Assembly: GCF_032051575.1 (NCBI RefSeq)
Contig: NZ_DAMBYD010000001.1
Location: 248,001 to 312,000, forward strand
From: Aminipila sp032051575
GTDB taxonomy: Bacteria; Bacillota; Clostridia; Peptostreptococcales; Anaerovoracaceae
Reading direction: 5' to 3'
DNA length: 64,000 nt
The translations under genes and the position numbers were made by a program. The notes under the pieces are model-generated. The model did no database searches, had not been told where the DNA came from, and saw only the letters and a program-made list of their open reading frames with translations. This document shows positions 42,233 through 50,774 of this stretch, piece after piece (position 1 is the first letter of the stretch; each line of letters opens with the position of its first letter).

Positions 42233-43144
42233 CTATAAATCCACACGATTAAGAAACTTCCCTGCCACAAATGCCTCCAGATTAGCCACACAGCCATCAA
42301 TAATGATTTGACGCATTTCTTTAGGGGACCAGCACATATGAGGCGTTATAAAGCAGTTTGGTAGACTGACAAGCGAATTGGCAGGATCCGGAGGTTCTTT
42401 TTCCAGCACATCCAGACCAGCAGCAGCTAATTTACCTGACTTTAAAGCTTCTGCCACATCTGATTCGTTAAGCAGTATACCTCGTGCAGTATTAATTAAA
42501 ATAGCGCCATCTTTCATTTGAGTAATAAAGTCTTTATTTATAAATCTCATATTATTTTCTGTAGCAGGACAGTGAAGAGAAAGTATGTCTGATTTTATTG
42601 CGGCTTCTTTATTTTGACTGAAGACATTAATTGTCATACCAAAAGCTTTCGCAATTTCGCCAACCTTTTTTCCTATATTACCATACCCAATGATGCCAAG
42701 ACTTTTACCATTTAAAAGAATTATGGGGGATTTCCAATAGCAAAAATCCTTAGACGTAAACCATTCTCCATCTTTAACAGATTTATTGTGCAGTGCGACC
42801 TGACTGCAGATTTCTAAAATAAGAGCAAAAGTATGCTGAGCCACAGCATCAGTAGAATACGCAGGAATATTGCACACTGCGATTCCTAGCTCTCTGCATA
42901 TATTTAAATCTACATTGTTATATCCAGTGGCCATAACCCCTACAAATTTTAAATTCTTGCATTGAGTAAGAATTTCTTTATGAAGTGATATTTTACTTAC
43001 AAATACTGCTTCAGCATCACCAATTCTTTCCATAACCAGTCCGTCAGGGGTACGGGGATAGACTGTTAATTCTCCAAACTTATCGAAACTTTCCCAAGAA
43101 AGCTCAGGGTCAATAGTAGCCCCATCAAGTATAACCATTTTCAT
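42233..43144 (-). CDS. D-2-hydroxyacid dehydrogenase (glycerate dehydrogenase-like)
   Basis: 303 aa from the ATG with GGAGAGTGG upstream on the minus strand. NAD-binding motif GYGNIGKKVG near residue 152; catalytic residues are Arg in NTARG, Glu in EKEPPDP and His in TPHMCWSP. No ACT domain. The sequence fits the hydroxypyruvate reductase/glycerate dehydrogenase branch that reduces 2-keto acids with NADH; the exact substrate cannot be read from the sequence. Divergent from the DUF6506 gene. Confidence 0.88.
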   Translation of the reverse strand: MKMVILDGATIDPELSWESFDKFGELTVYPRTPDGLVMERIGDAEAVFVSKISLHKEILTQCKNLKFVGVMATGYNNVDLNICRELGIAVCNIPAYSTDAVAQHTFALILEICSQVALHNKSVKDGEWFTSKDFCYWKSPIILLNGKSLGIIGYGNIGKKVGEIAKAFGMTINVFSQNKEAAIKSDILSLHCPATENNMRFINKDFITQMKDGAILINTARGILLNESDVAEALKSGKLAAAGLDVLEKEPPDPANSLVSLPNCFITPHMCWSPKEMRQIIIDGCVANLEAFVAGKFLNRVDL

Positions 43145-43311
43145 ATTTACCACTCTCCTTATCAAAGAAATAGTTATTTTATTACATTTATATAAAAAGT
43201 ATAATTTGTTAAAAATAAATAGGATAAGCTTATATTACATGATTATCCTTTGAAGGTCTATTCATTTATGCAATCCTTTATGTTTATCAGCAAAATGGCA
43301 GATGGTAAATT

Positions 43312-43344
43312 ATATCATAAATTTTAGTAGATTTATGATATAAT
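43312..43344 (+). promoter_or_regulatory. Operator-like inverted repeat overlapping a -10 box
   Basis: ATATCATAAAT (43312-43322)/ATTTATGATAT (43331-43341), perfect 11-bp arms with an 8-bp spacer. The right arm overlaps TATAAT (43339-43344). A bound repressor would block the promoter of the DUF6506 gene; no good -35 is present. Confidence 0.6.
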
Positions 43345-43375
43345 AGTCTGATTAAAAACAGTTGTGGAGGTAAAA

Positions 43376-43843
43376 ATGCTAAAGTATGCGTTTATTTCTG
43401 AGATAAAAGGGGTAACCCCTGAAAACTACTATGCTATCTATGAGAACGAGGAATGCTTTAACTTAATAATAGGTTCACCTAATATGCAAAACACAGAAGA
43501 ACTTGTAAAGAGATTAGCGTCTGAAGGATATACAATGATGAATTTCTGCGGAGCATTTAACGAGGAACTGTTAGAGAAATTAAGGACAGCTACAGGCAGA
43601 AATGTGAAAATGGCTTATGTCAGATATTTTCCAGAGGAACTTGAAAAGTTGACAAAGTTACCATCATTAAAAGAATTTGGGTTAATTATAGAAGGTGCTG
43701 ATAAATTAACGGAGGTCTGCATAGAATCAGATAGCTGTAATATTCATGCATACTTTGTAAGGGATATGGAGATGGCTAAAGAAGCCGCAAAAAAGTTGGT
43801 AGAAAAAGGAGTATACTTTATAGAAATGTGTGGATGGTTTTAG
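43376..43843 (+). CDS. DUF6506-like protein with internal duplication
   Basis: 155 aa from the ATG at 43376, with GTGGAGG 7 bp upstream. The start MLKYAFISEIKGVTPENYYA and the motif SEGYTMMNFCGAFN match the small DUF6506 family (usually about 100 aa). A second, degenerate copy occupies the C-terminus (VCIESDSCNIHAYFV ... KLVEKGVYFIEMCGWF), so the protein seems to be a tandem duplication with the second copy keeping the E-x-CG-x-F ending. Function unknown. Controlled by an operator-like repeat. Confidence 0.75.
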   Translation: MLKYAFISEIKGVTPENYYAIYENEECFNLIIGSPNMQNTEELVKRLASEGYTMMNFCGAFNEELLEKLRTATGRNVKMAYVRYFPEELEKLTKLPSLKEFGLIIEGADKLTEVCIESDSCNIHAYFVRDMEMAKEAAKKLVEKGVYFIEMCGWF

Positions 43844-43973
43844 GAAGATATGACCCGTGACATAATTCATGCGATATCAAGTTCTGTTCCAGTGGGATCT
43901 GCAGGAATTCAGGGCTGAATAATAAAGAGCTAATTTTTAAACATAATAATAACAAAAAGGAAAATAATAGAAG

Positions 43974-44531
43974 ATGACATTAATGGAAATTGTTTTAATT
44001 GGCGTGGGCCTGGCAATGGATGCTGTGGCGGTATCTATGACAAATGGAATGGTATATAGAAACCTGGGAGTCAAAGAATACATAGCCATGCCTGTATTTT
44101 TCGGTGTGTTTCAGGCTATTATGCCTCTAATTGGAAATTTTGCAGGGGGCTTATTTACCAGCTTTATTTCAAAGTATGCAGGCATAGTGATACTGTTAAT
44201 TTTGGGAGTTATTGGCGGTAAGATGATAAAAGAAGGATTTGAACACAGGAGTGACCCAAAAAAAGTGGCCATTGGGAAAAGGCTTAGTTTAGGGGTTCTT
44301 ATTTTTCAGGCAATTGCCACTAGCATCGATGCTTTTGCAGTAGGTGTTGGTTTTAGTGCTATGCAGGTGAACATTATTCAGGCAGTTGTGATAATTGCCA
44401 TAGTTACAATAATTTTAACAACAATAGCAATAGTCATTGGACGAAAGTTTGGGGACATATTAGGCAGCAGTGCCGAAATCTTAGGTGGAGTAATCTTAGT
44501 AGTCATTGGAATTAAAGCTATAATTACCTAA
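43974..44531 (+). CDS. mntP: Manganese efflux pump MntP
   Basis: 185 aa, six membrane helices in two inverted halves. Each half carries the conserved acidic site: LAMDAVAVSM near residue 14 and TSIDAFAVGVGF near residue 119, as in MntP (formerly DUF204). Exports Mn2+ to prevent toxicity. No yybP-ykoY type manganese riboswitch is visible in the 130 bp upstream. Followed 24 bp later by rph. Confidence 0.93.
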   Translation: MTLMEIVLIGVGLAMDAVAVSMTNGMVYRNLGVKEYIAMPVFFGVFQAIMPLIGNFAGGLFTSFISKYAGIVILLILGVIGGKMIKEGFEHRSDPKKVAIGKRLSLGVLIFQAIATSIDAFAVGVGFSAMQVNIIQAVVIIAIVTIILTTIAIVIGRKFGDILGSSAEILGGVILVVIGIKAIIT

Positions 44532-44555
44532 TTAGTAAAAGGAGATAAAAAGAAA

Positions 44556-45275
44556 ATGAGAATAGACCATAGAGAAAACAATCAAATCAGAGATTTGAAG
44601 ATAACAAATAATTATTTAATGAGTGCAGAGGGTTCGGTACTGATTGAAATGGGAAATACAAAAGTTATATGTACAGCCTCGGTAGATGATTCAACTGCGA
44701 AACACTTGAAAGGAACTGGTCAGGGATGGATTACAGCAGAATACGGAATGCTTCCACGTTCTACAGCAACCAGAAAAACCAGAGACTCCAGCCGTGGAAA
44801 GATTGATGGAAGAAGTATGGAAATCCAAAGACTGATAGGAAGATCACTTCGTTCTGTAGTAGATATGGTGAAGCTTGGCGAAAGAACTATCTGGATTGAC
44901 TGTGATGTTATACAAGCAGACGGCGGTACTCGAACTGCCAGCATTACAGGAGCATTTGTTGCAATGGTAGAGGCTATGAAGTGGATGAAGAGCCAAGGCA
45001 TGATTAAAGAAATTCCTGTGATGGGTCTCGTTTCTGCAATTAGTGTAGGTATAGTAGAAGGTGAAAGAATGTTAGACTTATGCTACCACGAAGATTCCAG
45101 GGCACAAGTAGATATGAATGTTGTAATGACAGATAAAGGCGAATATATTGAAGTGCAGGGAACAGGAGAAGAATCACCTTTTACAGCTAGCGATTTGACA
45201 GAGCTTTTAGCATTGGCTGCAGAGGGATGCACTGAGCTAAATAAGGTGCAAAAATCTATAACAGGCCAAATTTAA
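44556..45275 (+). CDS. rph: Ribonuclease PH
   Basis: 239 aa phosphorolytic 3'-5' exoribonuclease that trims tRNA 3' ends. Family signature stretches are VICTASVDDS, GWITAEYGMLPRSTATR (phosphate site Arg), GRSLRSVVD, IDCDVIQADGGTRTASITGA and the C-terminal EVQGTGEESPF. AAGGAGAT precedes the ATG. Immediately followed by an XTP/dITP diphosphatase gene, a pairing kept in many Firmicutes. Confidence 0.97.
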   Translation: MRIDHRENNQIRDLKITNNYLMSAEGSVLIEMGNTKVICTASVDDSTAKHLKGTGQGWITAEYGMLPRSTATRKTRDSSRGKIDGRSMEIQRLIGRSLRSVVDMVKLGERTIWIDCDVIQADGGTRTASITGAFVAMVEAMKWMKSQGMIKEIPVMGLVSAISVGIVEGERMLDLCYHEDSRAQVDMNVVMTDKGEYIEVQGTGEESPFTASDLTELLALAAEGCTELNKVQKSITGQI

Positions 45276-45313
45276 AAGCTTATGTAGAGAAAAATAAAGA
45301 GGAGGAAAAATGA

Positions 45314-45913
45314 ATGGCAATGATCGTAGTTGCAGCTTCTCAGAATCAACATAAAATTGATGAAATGGAAGCTATTACAGAAAAGTTTGGAATGAAAATA
45401 GTAGGCCGGGATGATTTTGGCTTACCAAAGGTTAAGATAGATGAAGATGGAGATACTTTTGAAGCAAATTCTTTGAAGAAGGCAAGAGAAATCTGCATGA
45501 TGTGTAATCAGATTACTATTGCTGATGATTCAGGCTTGGTAGTAGATGCACTGGATGGTGCTCCGGGAGTATATTCCTCAAGATTTGCAAGTGAAGAAGG
45601 AAATGACAAGAAAAACAATGCCAAGCTGTTAGAACTTTTAAAAGATGTACCTGTGGAAAAAAGAACAGCTAGATTCGTTTCAGTTATTACGATGATTTAT
45701 CCTAATGGAAAGAAAATTGTTGCAAGAGGAGAATGCGAAGGGCATATAATGTTTGAGGAGTCTGGTGACAATGGATTTGGATATGATCCGTTATTCAGAC
45801 CATTAGGTTATGAAATAAGTTTTGGAGAGATTCCAGCAGAAGAGAAAAATAAAATCAGCCATAGAGCAAAAGCTTTGGCAGAATTACAGAAACAATTAGA
45901 GCAGCTCCATTAA
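45314..45913 (+). CDS. rdgB: XTP/dITP diphosphatase (HAM1/RdgB family)
   Basis: 199 aa. Removes non-canonical purine nucleotides (XTP, ITP, dITP) from the pool. Motifs: VVAASQNQHKIDEM at the N-terminus, EDGDTFEANSLKKA, ADDSGLVVDALDGAPGVYSS (metal and base binding) and the C-terminal KNKISHRAKAL. GAGGAGG precedes the ATG at 45314; an internal ATG two codons on is possible. Operon with rph and the YihY-type protein. Confidence 0.95.
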   Translation: MAMIVVAASQNQHKIDEMEAITEKFGMKIVGRDDFGLPKVKIDEDGDTFEANSLKKAREICMMCNQITIADDSGLVVDALDGAPGVYSSRFASEEGNDKKNNAKLLELLKDVPVEKRTARFVSVITMIYPNGKKIVARGECEGHIMFEESGDNGFGYDPLFRPLGYEISFGEIPAEEKNKISHRAKALAELQKQLEQLH

Positions 45914-45927
45914 TTTAAAGGTGGAAT

Positions 45928-46761
45928 ATGAATAAAAAAAGACTTATACAAATGATTATGTTGGGCATTAAGCAGATTCGGGATCCATATTATCAAGGTT
46001 TTGCAGCAAAACTAGCATTTTATTTTTTGATGTCTATTGTACCAACCATTATAGTGCTTTCGCAATTACTTGGCGTATTTTCTATATCTTTGGGAGCATT
46101 AAGTGATTTGATCCAAAAGTACGTTGCAAAAGATGCGGCAGATGTAGTACTTAAACTGATTTCATACCAATCTACAAAGACTATGAATTTCGTTTTTGTG
46201 GCTATTACCTTATGGGCAGCATCCCGAGCAGAGTATGCGCTTATGCATATAGCTAATTTCACACTTACGGGAGGAAAAAGTACAGGAAATGGTTACTGGC
46301 GTGAGAGGATAAGAGCTATTAAAACCATGGCGCTTACTTTATTTACCTTGGCATTTGGATTGATTATTTTAGTTTATGGGGAAATCATAATTGATATAAT
46401 AGCTGCTACACTGATGACAACCATTGGTATAAATTATAAAGTTAATATGTTCTGGCTTGTACTACGATGGCCTGTAACTATGGCACTTTATTTTATGATG
46501 GTCAGCTATAGTTATTATATATTGCCTTCACAGAAACTTAAATTTAGTCAGATCATGCCAGGCAGTATTTTTGCTTCTGTGGGGATGTTAGTGGTCACAT
46601 TTGGCTTCAAAATATATACAGAATATATTTCTAACTATGATATACTTTATGGCTCCATGGCAGCAATTGTTGCTGTAATGATGTGGTTCTACTTCCTTGC
46701 ATGGGCATTGGTGGTAGGAATTCTTTGTAATAAGGTATGGGCAGATACAAAACGTAGTTAA
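45928..46761 (+). CDS. YihY/virulence factor BrkB family membrane protein
   Basis: 277 aa with about six membrane helices. Begins with a basic amphipathic stretch, then GFAAKLAFYFLMSIVPTIIV, the conserved aligned region of the YihY family, and ends in LYGSMAAIVAVMMWFYFLAW, also typical. Once annotated as RNase BN; that activity was later ascribed to another protein, so the role is unknown (membrane transport or envelope function). AAAGGTGG precedes the ATG. Confidence 0.9.
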   Translation: MNKKRLIQMIMLGIKQIRDPYYQGFAAKLAFYFLMSIVPTIIVLSQLLGVFSISLGALSDLIQKYVAKDAADVVLKLISYQSTKTMNFVFVAITLWAASRAEYALMHIANFTLTGGKSTGNGYWRERIRAIKTMALTLFTLAFGLIILVYGEIIIDIIAATLMTTIGINYKVNMFWLVLRWPVTMALYFMMVSYSYYILPSQKLKFSQIMPGSIFASVGMLVVTFGFKIYTEYISNYDILYGSMAAIVAVMMWFYFLAWALVVGILCNKVWADTKRS

Positions 46762-46869
46762 CATTTTGCGAGCAGCAGTGCAGTATACCCTCGCATCTCT
46801 GAGCAGATAGGTTGTCTCCGTATTTCTAAGCAGTAGTATAGATTGAATCCTATAGATTAGCTATAGACT

Positions 46870-46910
46870 AAAAAAGCTGACTTCTATTCAATATAGAAAT
46901 CAGCTTTTTT
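46870..46910. terminator. Bidirectional terminator
   Basis: AAAAAAGCTGA (46870-46880)/TCAGCTTTTTT (46900-46910) with inner stem TTCTAT/ATAGAA; it separates the convergent yihY-type and serA genes. Confidence 0.9.
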
Positions 46911-46923
46911 ATTTCACTTTGTA

Positions 46924-48087
46924 CTATTTAGTGATTACTCTAATTTTAATGATTCCAGGAACATTAAGCTTTGATGCAACTTCAGCTTCTGTTACACTAC
47001 CATCAATATCAAGAAGTGTGCAGGCATAATCACCTTTACTTTTGTTTAGAAGATTATTGATGTTTAGGTTTAAATCTGACACTGCACTGGTTACCGCACT
47101 TAGCATGGCAGGAATGTTTTTATTTAAAACACATATTCTTGTGCCGCTTACAGGACCTAAGCTGCAAGTAGGGAAATTAACTGAATTAGTAATATTACCA
47201 TTTTCAATATAATCCATTAATTCTTCCGCTGCCATAACTGCACAGTTGTCTTCGGCCTCTTCTGTGGAAGCGCCAAGATGAGGAATGCAGATAACCCCTT
47301 CTTTACCAACTAACTTATTGTTAGGGAAATCCGTAATGTATTTTTTAACTTTTCCAGAGGCAAGAGCTACAAGCATATCATCATCATTTACCAGTTTATC
47401 TCTTGAGAAGTTAAGGAAAGTGATACCGTCCTTCATAAGAGCGATTGTATCCTTATTTATCATACCTTTTGTTTTGTCCATAGCAGGAACGTGTATAGAA
47501 ACGTAATCACAATTCGGAAGCAGTTCTTCAAGAGAATGTACTACAGGAATCGTATTTGAAAGATTGTGAGCTGCATTTAAGGTTATGTATGGGTCATTAC
47601 CAATCACTTTCATGCCAAGTTTCTCAGCAGCATTGGCAACAGACACGCCAATTGCGCCTAGCCCAATAACCCCTAAAGTCTTTCCTTTTATTTCAGTTCC
47701 AGCAAACTGGCTCTTGCCCTTTTCTACAGCCTTTGCTGCATCTTCGTTACCAACTAATCCATAAGACCATGTTATAGCATCCGGAATGTTTCTTGCACCC
47801 AGGAACAAACCAGCTATAACTAATTCCTTTACAGCGTTTGCGTTAGCACCAGGAGTGTTAAAAGCAACGATGCCTTCTTCAGAGCATCTATCTACAGGAA
47901 TGTTGTTAACACCTGCACCAGCTCTTGCAATGGCAAGAAGATTTTTTGAAAAATCCATAGAAAGCATATCCTGGCTTCTTACAAGAATACCATGTGCTGA
48001 ATTAACATCATCAGTAATTGTATATTGTTCTGTAAGTCGGCCAAGGCCTACAGGAGAAATTTTGTTTAGTGTTGCGATATTGAACAT
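46924..48087 (-). CDS. serA: D-3-phosphoglycerate dehydrogenase
   Basis: 387 aa from the ATG with GAGGTGAC upstream on the minus strand. First step of serine synthesis, 3-phosphoglycerate to 3-phosphohydroxypyruvate. Signature stretches are LAIARAGAGVNNIPVDRC, NAD-binding IGLGAIGVSVAN near residue 147, Arg in NFSRDKLV, His in CIPHLGASTEEAEDN and a C-terminal ACT-like domain (RICVLNKNIPAML ... LLDIDG) for serine feedback. This short form without the intervening domain is common in Clostridia. Divergent from serC. Confidence 0.94.
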   Translation of the reverse strand: MFNIATLNKISPVGLGRLTEQYTITDDVNSAHGILVRSQDMLSMDFSKNLLAIARAGAGVNNIPVDRCSEEGIVAFNTPGANANAVKELVIAGLFLGARNIPDAITWSYGLVGNEDAAKAVEKGKSQFAGTEIKGKTLGVIGLGAIGVSVANAAEKLGMKVIGNDPYITLNAAHNLSNTIPVVHSLEELLPNCDYVSIHVPAMDKTKGMINKDTIALMKDGITFLNFSRDKLVNDDDMLVALASGKVKKYITDFPNNKLVGKEGVICIPHLGASTEEAEDNCAVMAAEELMDYIENGNITNSVNFPTCSLGPVSGTRICVLNKNIPAMLSAVTSAVSDLNLNINNLLNKSKGDYACTLLDIDGSVTEAEVASKLNVPGIIKIRVITK

Positions 48088-48155
48088 TTTTGTCACCTCA
48101 TACAAATTTTATTAGAAATTTTGTGAATAATCACATTAAAATTGCCTTGTTGCAC

Positions 48156-48194
48156 ATTATACCACTTTACTAGCCATGAGTAAAGTGCTATAAT
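48156..48194. promoter_or_regulatory. Symmetric divergent promoter/operator of serA and serC
   Basis: Perfect inverted repeat CACTTTACT (48163-48171) and AGTAAAGTG (48179-48187). On each side a TATAAT box (plus strand 48189-48194; minus strand 48161-48156) lies 17 bp from a TTTACT in the opposite arm. Both promoters thus use the palindrome as their -35, and one bound protein would control both genes. Confidence 0.75.
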
Positions 48195-48272
48195 AATATT
48201 TAATTTACATTTAGAACAGTCTGATGTATTGTTAATCATAACAATAAAATATATGAAAGAGGTGAATTTTTA

Positions 48273-49370
48273 ATGAATCAAAACAACGGCAGAGTATATA
48301 ACTTTTCAGCTGGACCTTCTATGCTGCCCTTAGAAGTTATGGAAGACGTAGCTAGGGAGCTAACAAATTATAAAGGCTGTGGACAGTCGGTAATGGAAAT
48401 GAGTCATCGATCAAAGGAATTTGGAGCAATTTTAGAGGAAACAGAAAAGAGCCTTAGAACTCTTATGAACATTCCTGAAAATTATAAAGTATTATTCCTT
48501 CAGGGTGGTGGCACATTACAATTTTCAATGGTTCCTATTAATCTTCTTAGAAAATCCAAGAAAGCAGATTATATAGTAACTGGTACTTGGGCTAAGAAAG
48601 CAGCAGCCGAAGCAAAGAAATTTGGAGATATTAAAATAGTAGCATCTTCAGCAGATACTACTTTCTCATATATTCCTAAAGTAAATAAGGAAGACTTTAG
48701 AGAAGATGCAGATTATGTACATATTACATTTAATAACACTATTTATGGTACACATTATGGCTATATTCCTGAAACTGGAGATATTCCACTAGTTGCAGAT
48801 ATGTCATCCTGCATTCTTTCAGAAGAAATTGATGTAACAAAGTTTGGTTTGATTTATGCAGGGGCACAGAAGAATATTGCACCAGCAGGAGTTACTATTG
48901 TTATAATAAGAGAGGACTTACTTGGTTTTGCACCGGAAGAAGCTCCTACTTATTTAGATTATAAAGTACATGCAGATAATGATTCAATGTATAATACCCC
49001 TCCATGCTTTACAATTTATGTGGCAGGCGAAGTGTTTAAACACATTTTGAAAAATGGTGGAGTTGCTCCGTTAAATAAAATAGATATTGAGAAAGCTGGA
49101 AAGCTTTACAAATATATTGATGAAAGCAAACTATACAGCTGCCCTGTTCAAGAGGATAGTCGTTCTCTTATGAATGTTGTATTTGTAACAGGTGATGCTG
49201 ATTTAGATAAGAAATTTATTGCTGAAGCAAAAACTATAGGCCTTGTAAATCTTGCTGGACACCGTTCAATCGGTGGTATGAGAGCAAGTATTTACAATGC
49301 TATGCCAATGGAAGGCGTTGAAAAACTGATTGAATTCATGAAGAAGTTTGAGGCAGAAAACGCAAAATAG
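48273..49370 (+). CDS. serC: Phosphoserine aminotransferase
   Basis: 365 aa PLP enzyme, second step of serine synthesis (3-phosphohydroxypyruvate to phosphoserine, also used in vitamin B6 synthesis). Family features: YNFSAGPSMLPLEVM, EMSHRSKEF, LFLQGGGTLQFSM, and the PLP lysine in YAGAQKNIAPAGVT near residue 198; C-terminal VNLAGHRSIGGMRASIYN. GAGGTG precedes the ATG. Divergent from serA with a shared operator; a phosphoserine phosphatase gene is not seen in the window. Confidence 0.97.
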   Translation: MNQNNGRVYNFSAGPSMLPLEVMEDVARELTNYKGCGQSVMEMSHRSKEFGAILEETEKSLRTLMNIPENYKVLFLQGGGTLQFSMVPINLLRKSKKADYIVTGTWAKKAAAEAKKFGDIKIVASSADTTFSYIPKVNKEDFREDADYVHITFNNTIYGTHYGYIPETGDIPLVADMSSCILSEEIDVTKFGLIYAGAQKNIAPAGVTIVIIREDLLGFAPEEAPTYLDYKVHADNDSMYNTPPCFTIYVAGEVFKHILKNGGVAPLNKIDIEKAGKLYKYIDESKLYSCPVQEDSRSLMNVVFVTGDADLDKKFIAEAKTIGLVNLAGHRSIGGMRASIYNAMPMEGVEKLIEFMKKFEAENAK

Positions 49371-49390
49371 ACTTTAGGATATTAACAAGC

Positions 49391-49426
49391 AAAAGTGATA
49401 AGAATTAAAAAATTCTTATCACTTTT
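49391..49426. terminator. Strong terminator after serC
   Basis: 16-bp perfect stem (49391-49406 with 49411-49426) closed by an AAAA loop; A-rich on one side and T-rich on the other. Confidence 0.92.
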
Positions 49427-49483
49427 CGCGTTTCATTTAAAAATTAGATAAAATTAGTTAATAAGGTAAAATGAGGGAGTATT

Positions 49484-50755
49484 ATGAAGTATTTAATTAT
49501 AGTTCCCGATGGAGCAGGGGACGAAAAGATTGAAGAGTTAGGCGGAAAAACACCGCTTGAAGTGGCAGCTATGCCGATGATTAATGAACTTGCTGCAAAA
49601 GGTGAGGTGGGCATGGTTCAGACTATACCAAATGGCGTGGCACCGGGCAGTGATGCTGCAAACTTATCCGTAATGGGGTATGATCCAGCGGTTTATTTAA
49701 CTGGAAGATCTCCACTTGAAGCTGCAAGTATTGGTATAGACATGTCTGAAACAGATGTAGCTTTTAGAACGAACATTATTACATTAGTTGATCCTGCAAC
49801 AGGCCGGCCTGCGGATGAAACGACTCAGACTGCCTATGAGGATTTAATTATTACAGACCATAGTTCGGGTGATATTACAACAGAAGAGGCTGATGTACTA
49901 ATTAAGGCGGTGCAGCACAAACTAGGAAATGATAAAATACAGTTCTATACGGGTGTAAGCTATCGTCACTGTATGATCGTAAAAGAGGGATCTACTGATT
50001 ATCAGCTAACTCCTCCTCATGATGTACTTGGAAAAAGAGTTGGAGATTATCTGCCTAAGGGAGAAGGCACTGTCGAAGGTGCAGAATCCCAGGAGGCTGG
50101 CTTTATTACAAAATTAATGAAGGAAAGCTATGAACTGCTGAGATGCCATCCAGTCAATCAGAAGAGAATTGCCAAGGGCTTAAATTCTGCTAATACAACT
50201 TGGATTTGGGGACAAGGAAAGAAGCCTAGCTTATCTTCTTTCTATGATAAATATAAAATCACAGGAACAGCTGTTTCTGCGGTAGATTTAATTAAGGGTA
50301 TTGCCATTTGTGCAGGGTTGGATTCTGTAGATGTAGAAGGAGCGACTGGAACCTTACACACTAACTTTGAAGGTAAAGCACAAGCTGCAGTAGAAGAATT
50401 TAAAAGAGGTAAAGATTTTGTTTATATGCATCTTGAAGGCCCTGACGAATGCTCTCATCAGGGAGACCAGCCAGGAAAAATTAAATGTATGGAATTAATT
50501 GATGAAAAAATTGCGAAGCCGCTTGTTGAATACTTAAGAAGCACAGGGGAAGCATTTAAAGTCTTGGTGGTGCCAGATCATAGAACGCCGCTTTGCATAA
50601 GAACTCATTCATCAACACCGGTACCTTTTGTGATTTATGACAGTACAAAGGAACAAAATCTTGATAACGCTAGAGCATTTAACGAAACTTCTGGTATAAT
50701 GGGAAAGAGCTTTGGCAGTGGATATGAATTAGCGGATTATTTTTTTAAGAGATAA
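49484..50755 (+). CDS. apgM: Cofactor-independent phosphoglycerate mutase, archaeal (ApgM) type
   Basis: 423 aa, alkaline-phosphatase superfamily. Metal motif IIVPDGAGDE at the N-terminus, nucleophile Ser in PGSDAANLSVMGYDP near residue 62, HLEGPDECSHQGD near residue 309 and VVPDHRTPLCIRTHS near residue 364 for the second metal. Interconverts 2- and 3-phosphoglycerate, the precursor of the neighbouring serine pathway. Some family members have been annotated as homoserine kinase, which cannot be excluded here. GAGGGAG precedes the ATG. Confidence 0.88.
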   Translation: MKYLIIVPDGAGDEKIEELGGKTPLEVAAMPMINELAAKGEVGMVQTIPNGVAPGSDAANLSVMGYDPAVYLTGRSPLEAASIGIDMSETDVAFRTNIITLVDPATGRPADETTQTAYEDLIITDHSSGDITTEEADVLIKAVQHKLGNDKIQFYTGVSYRHCMIVKEGSTDYQLTPPHDVLGKRVGDYLPKGEGTVEGAESQEAGFITKLMKESYELLRCHPVNQKRIAKGLNSANTTWIWGQGKKPSLSSFYDKYKITGTAVSAVDLIKGIAICAGLDSVDVEGATGTLHTNFEGKAQAAVEEFKRGKDFVYMHLEGPDECSHQGDQPGKIKCMELIDEKIAKPLVEYLRSTGEAFKVLVVPDHRTPLCIRTHSSTPVPFVIYDSTKEQNLDNARAFNETSGIMGKSFGSGYELADYFFKR

Positions 50756-50774
50756 AATTAGATTTGGGGAAACA

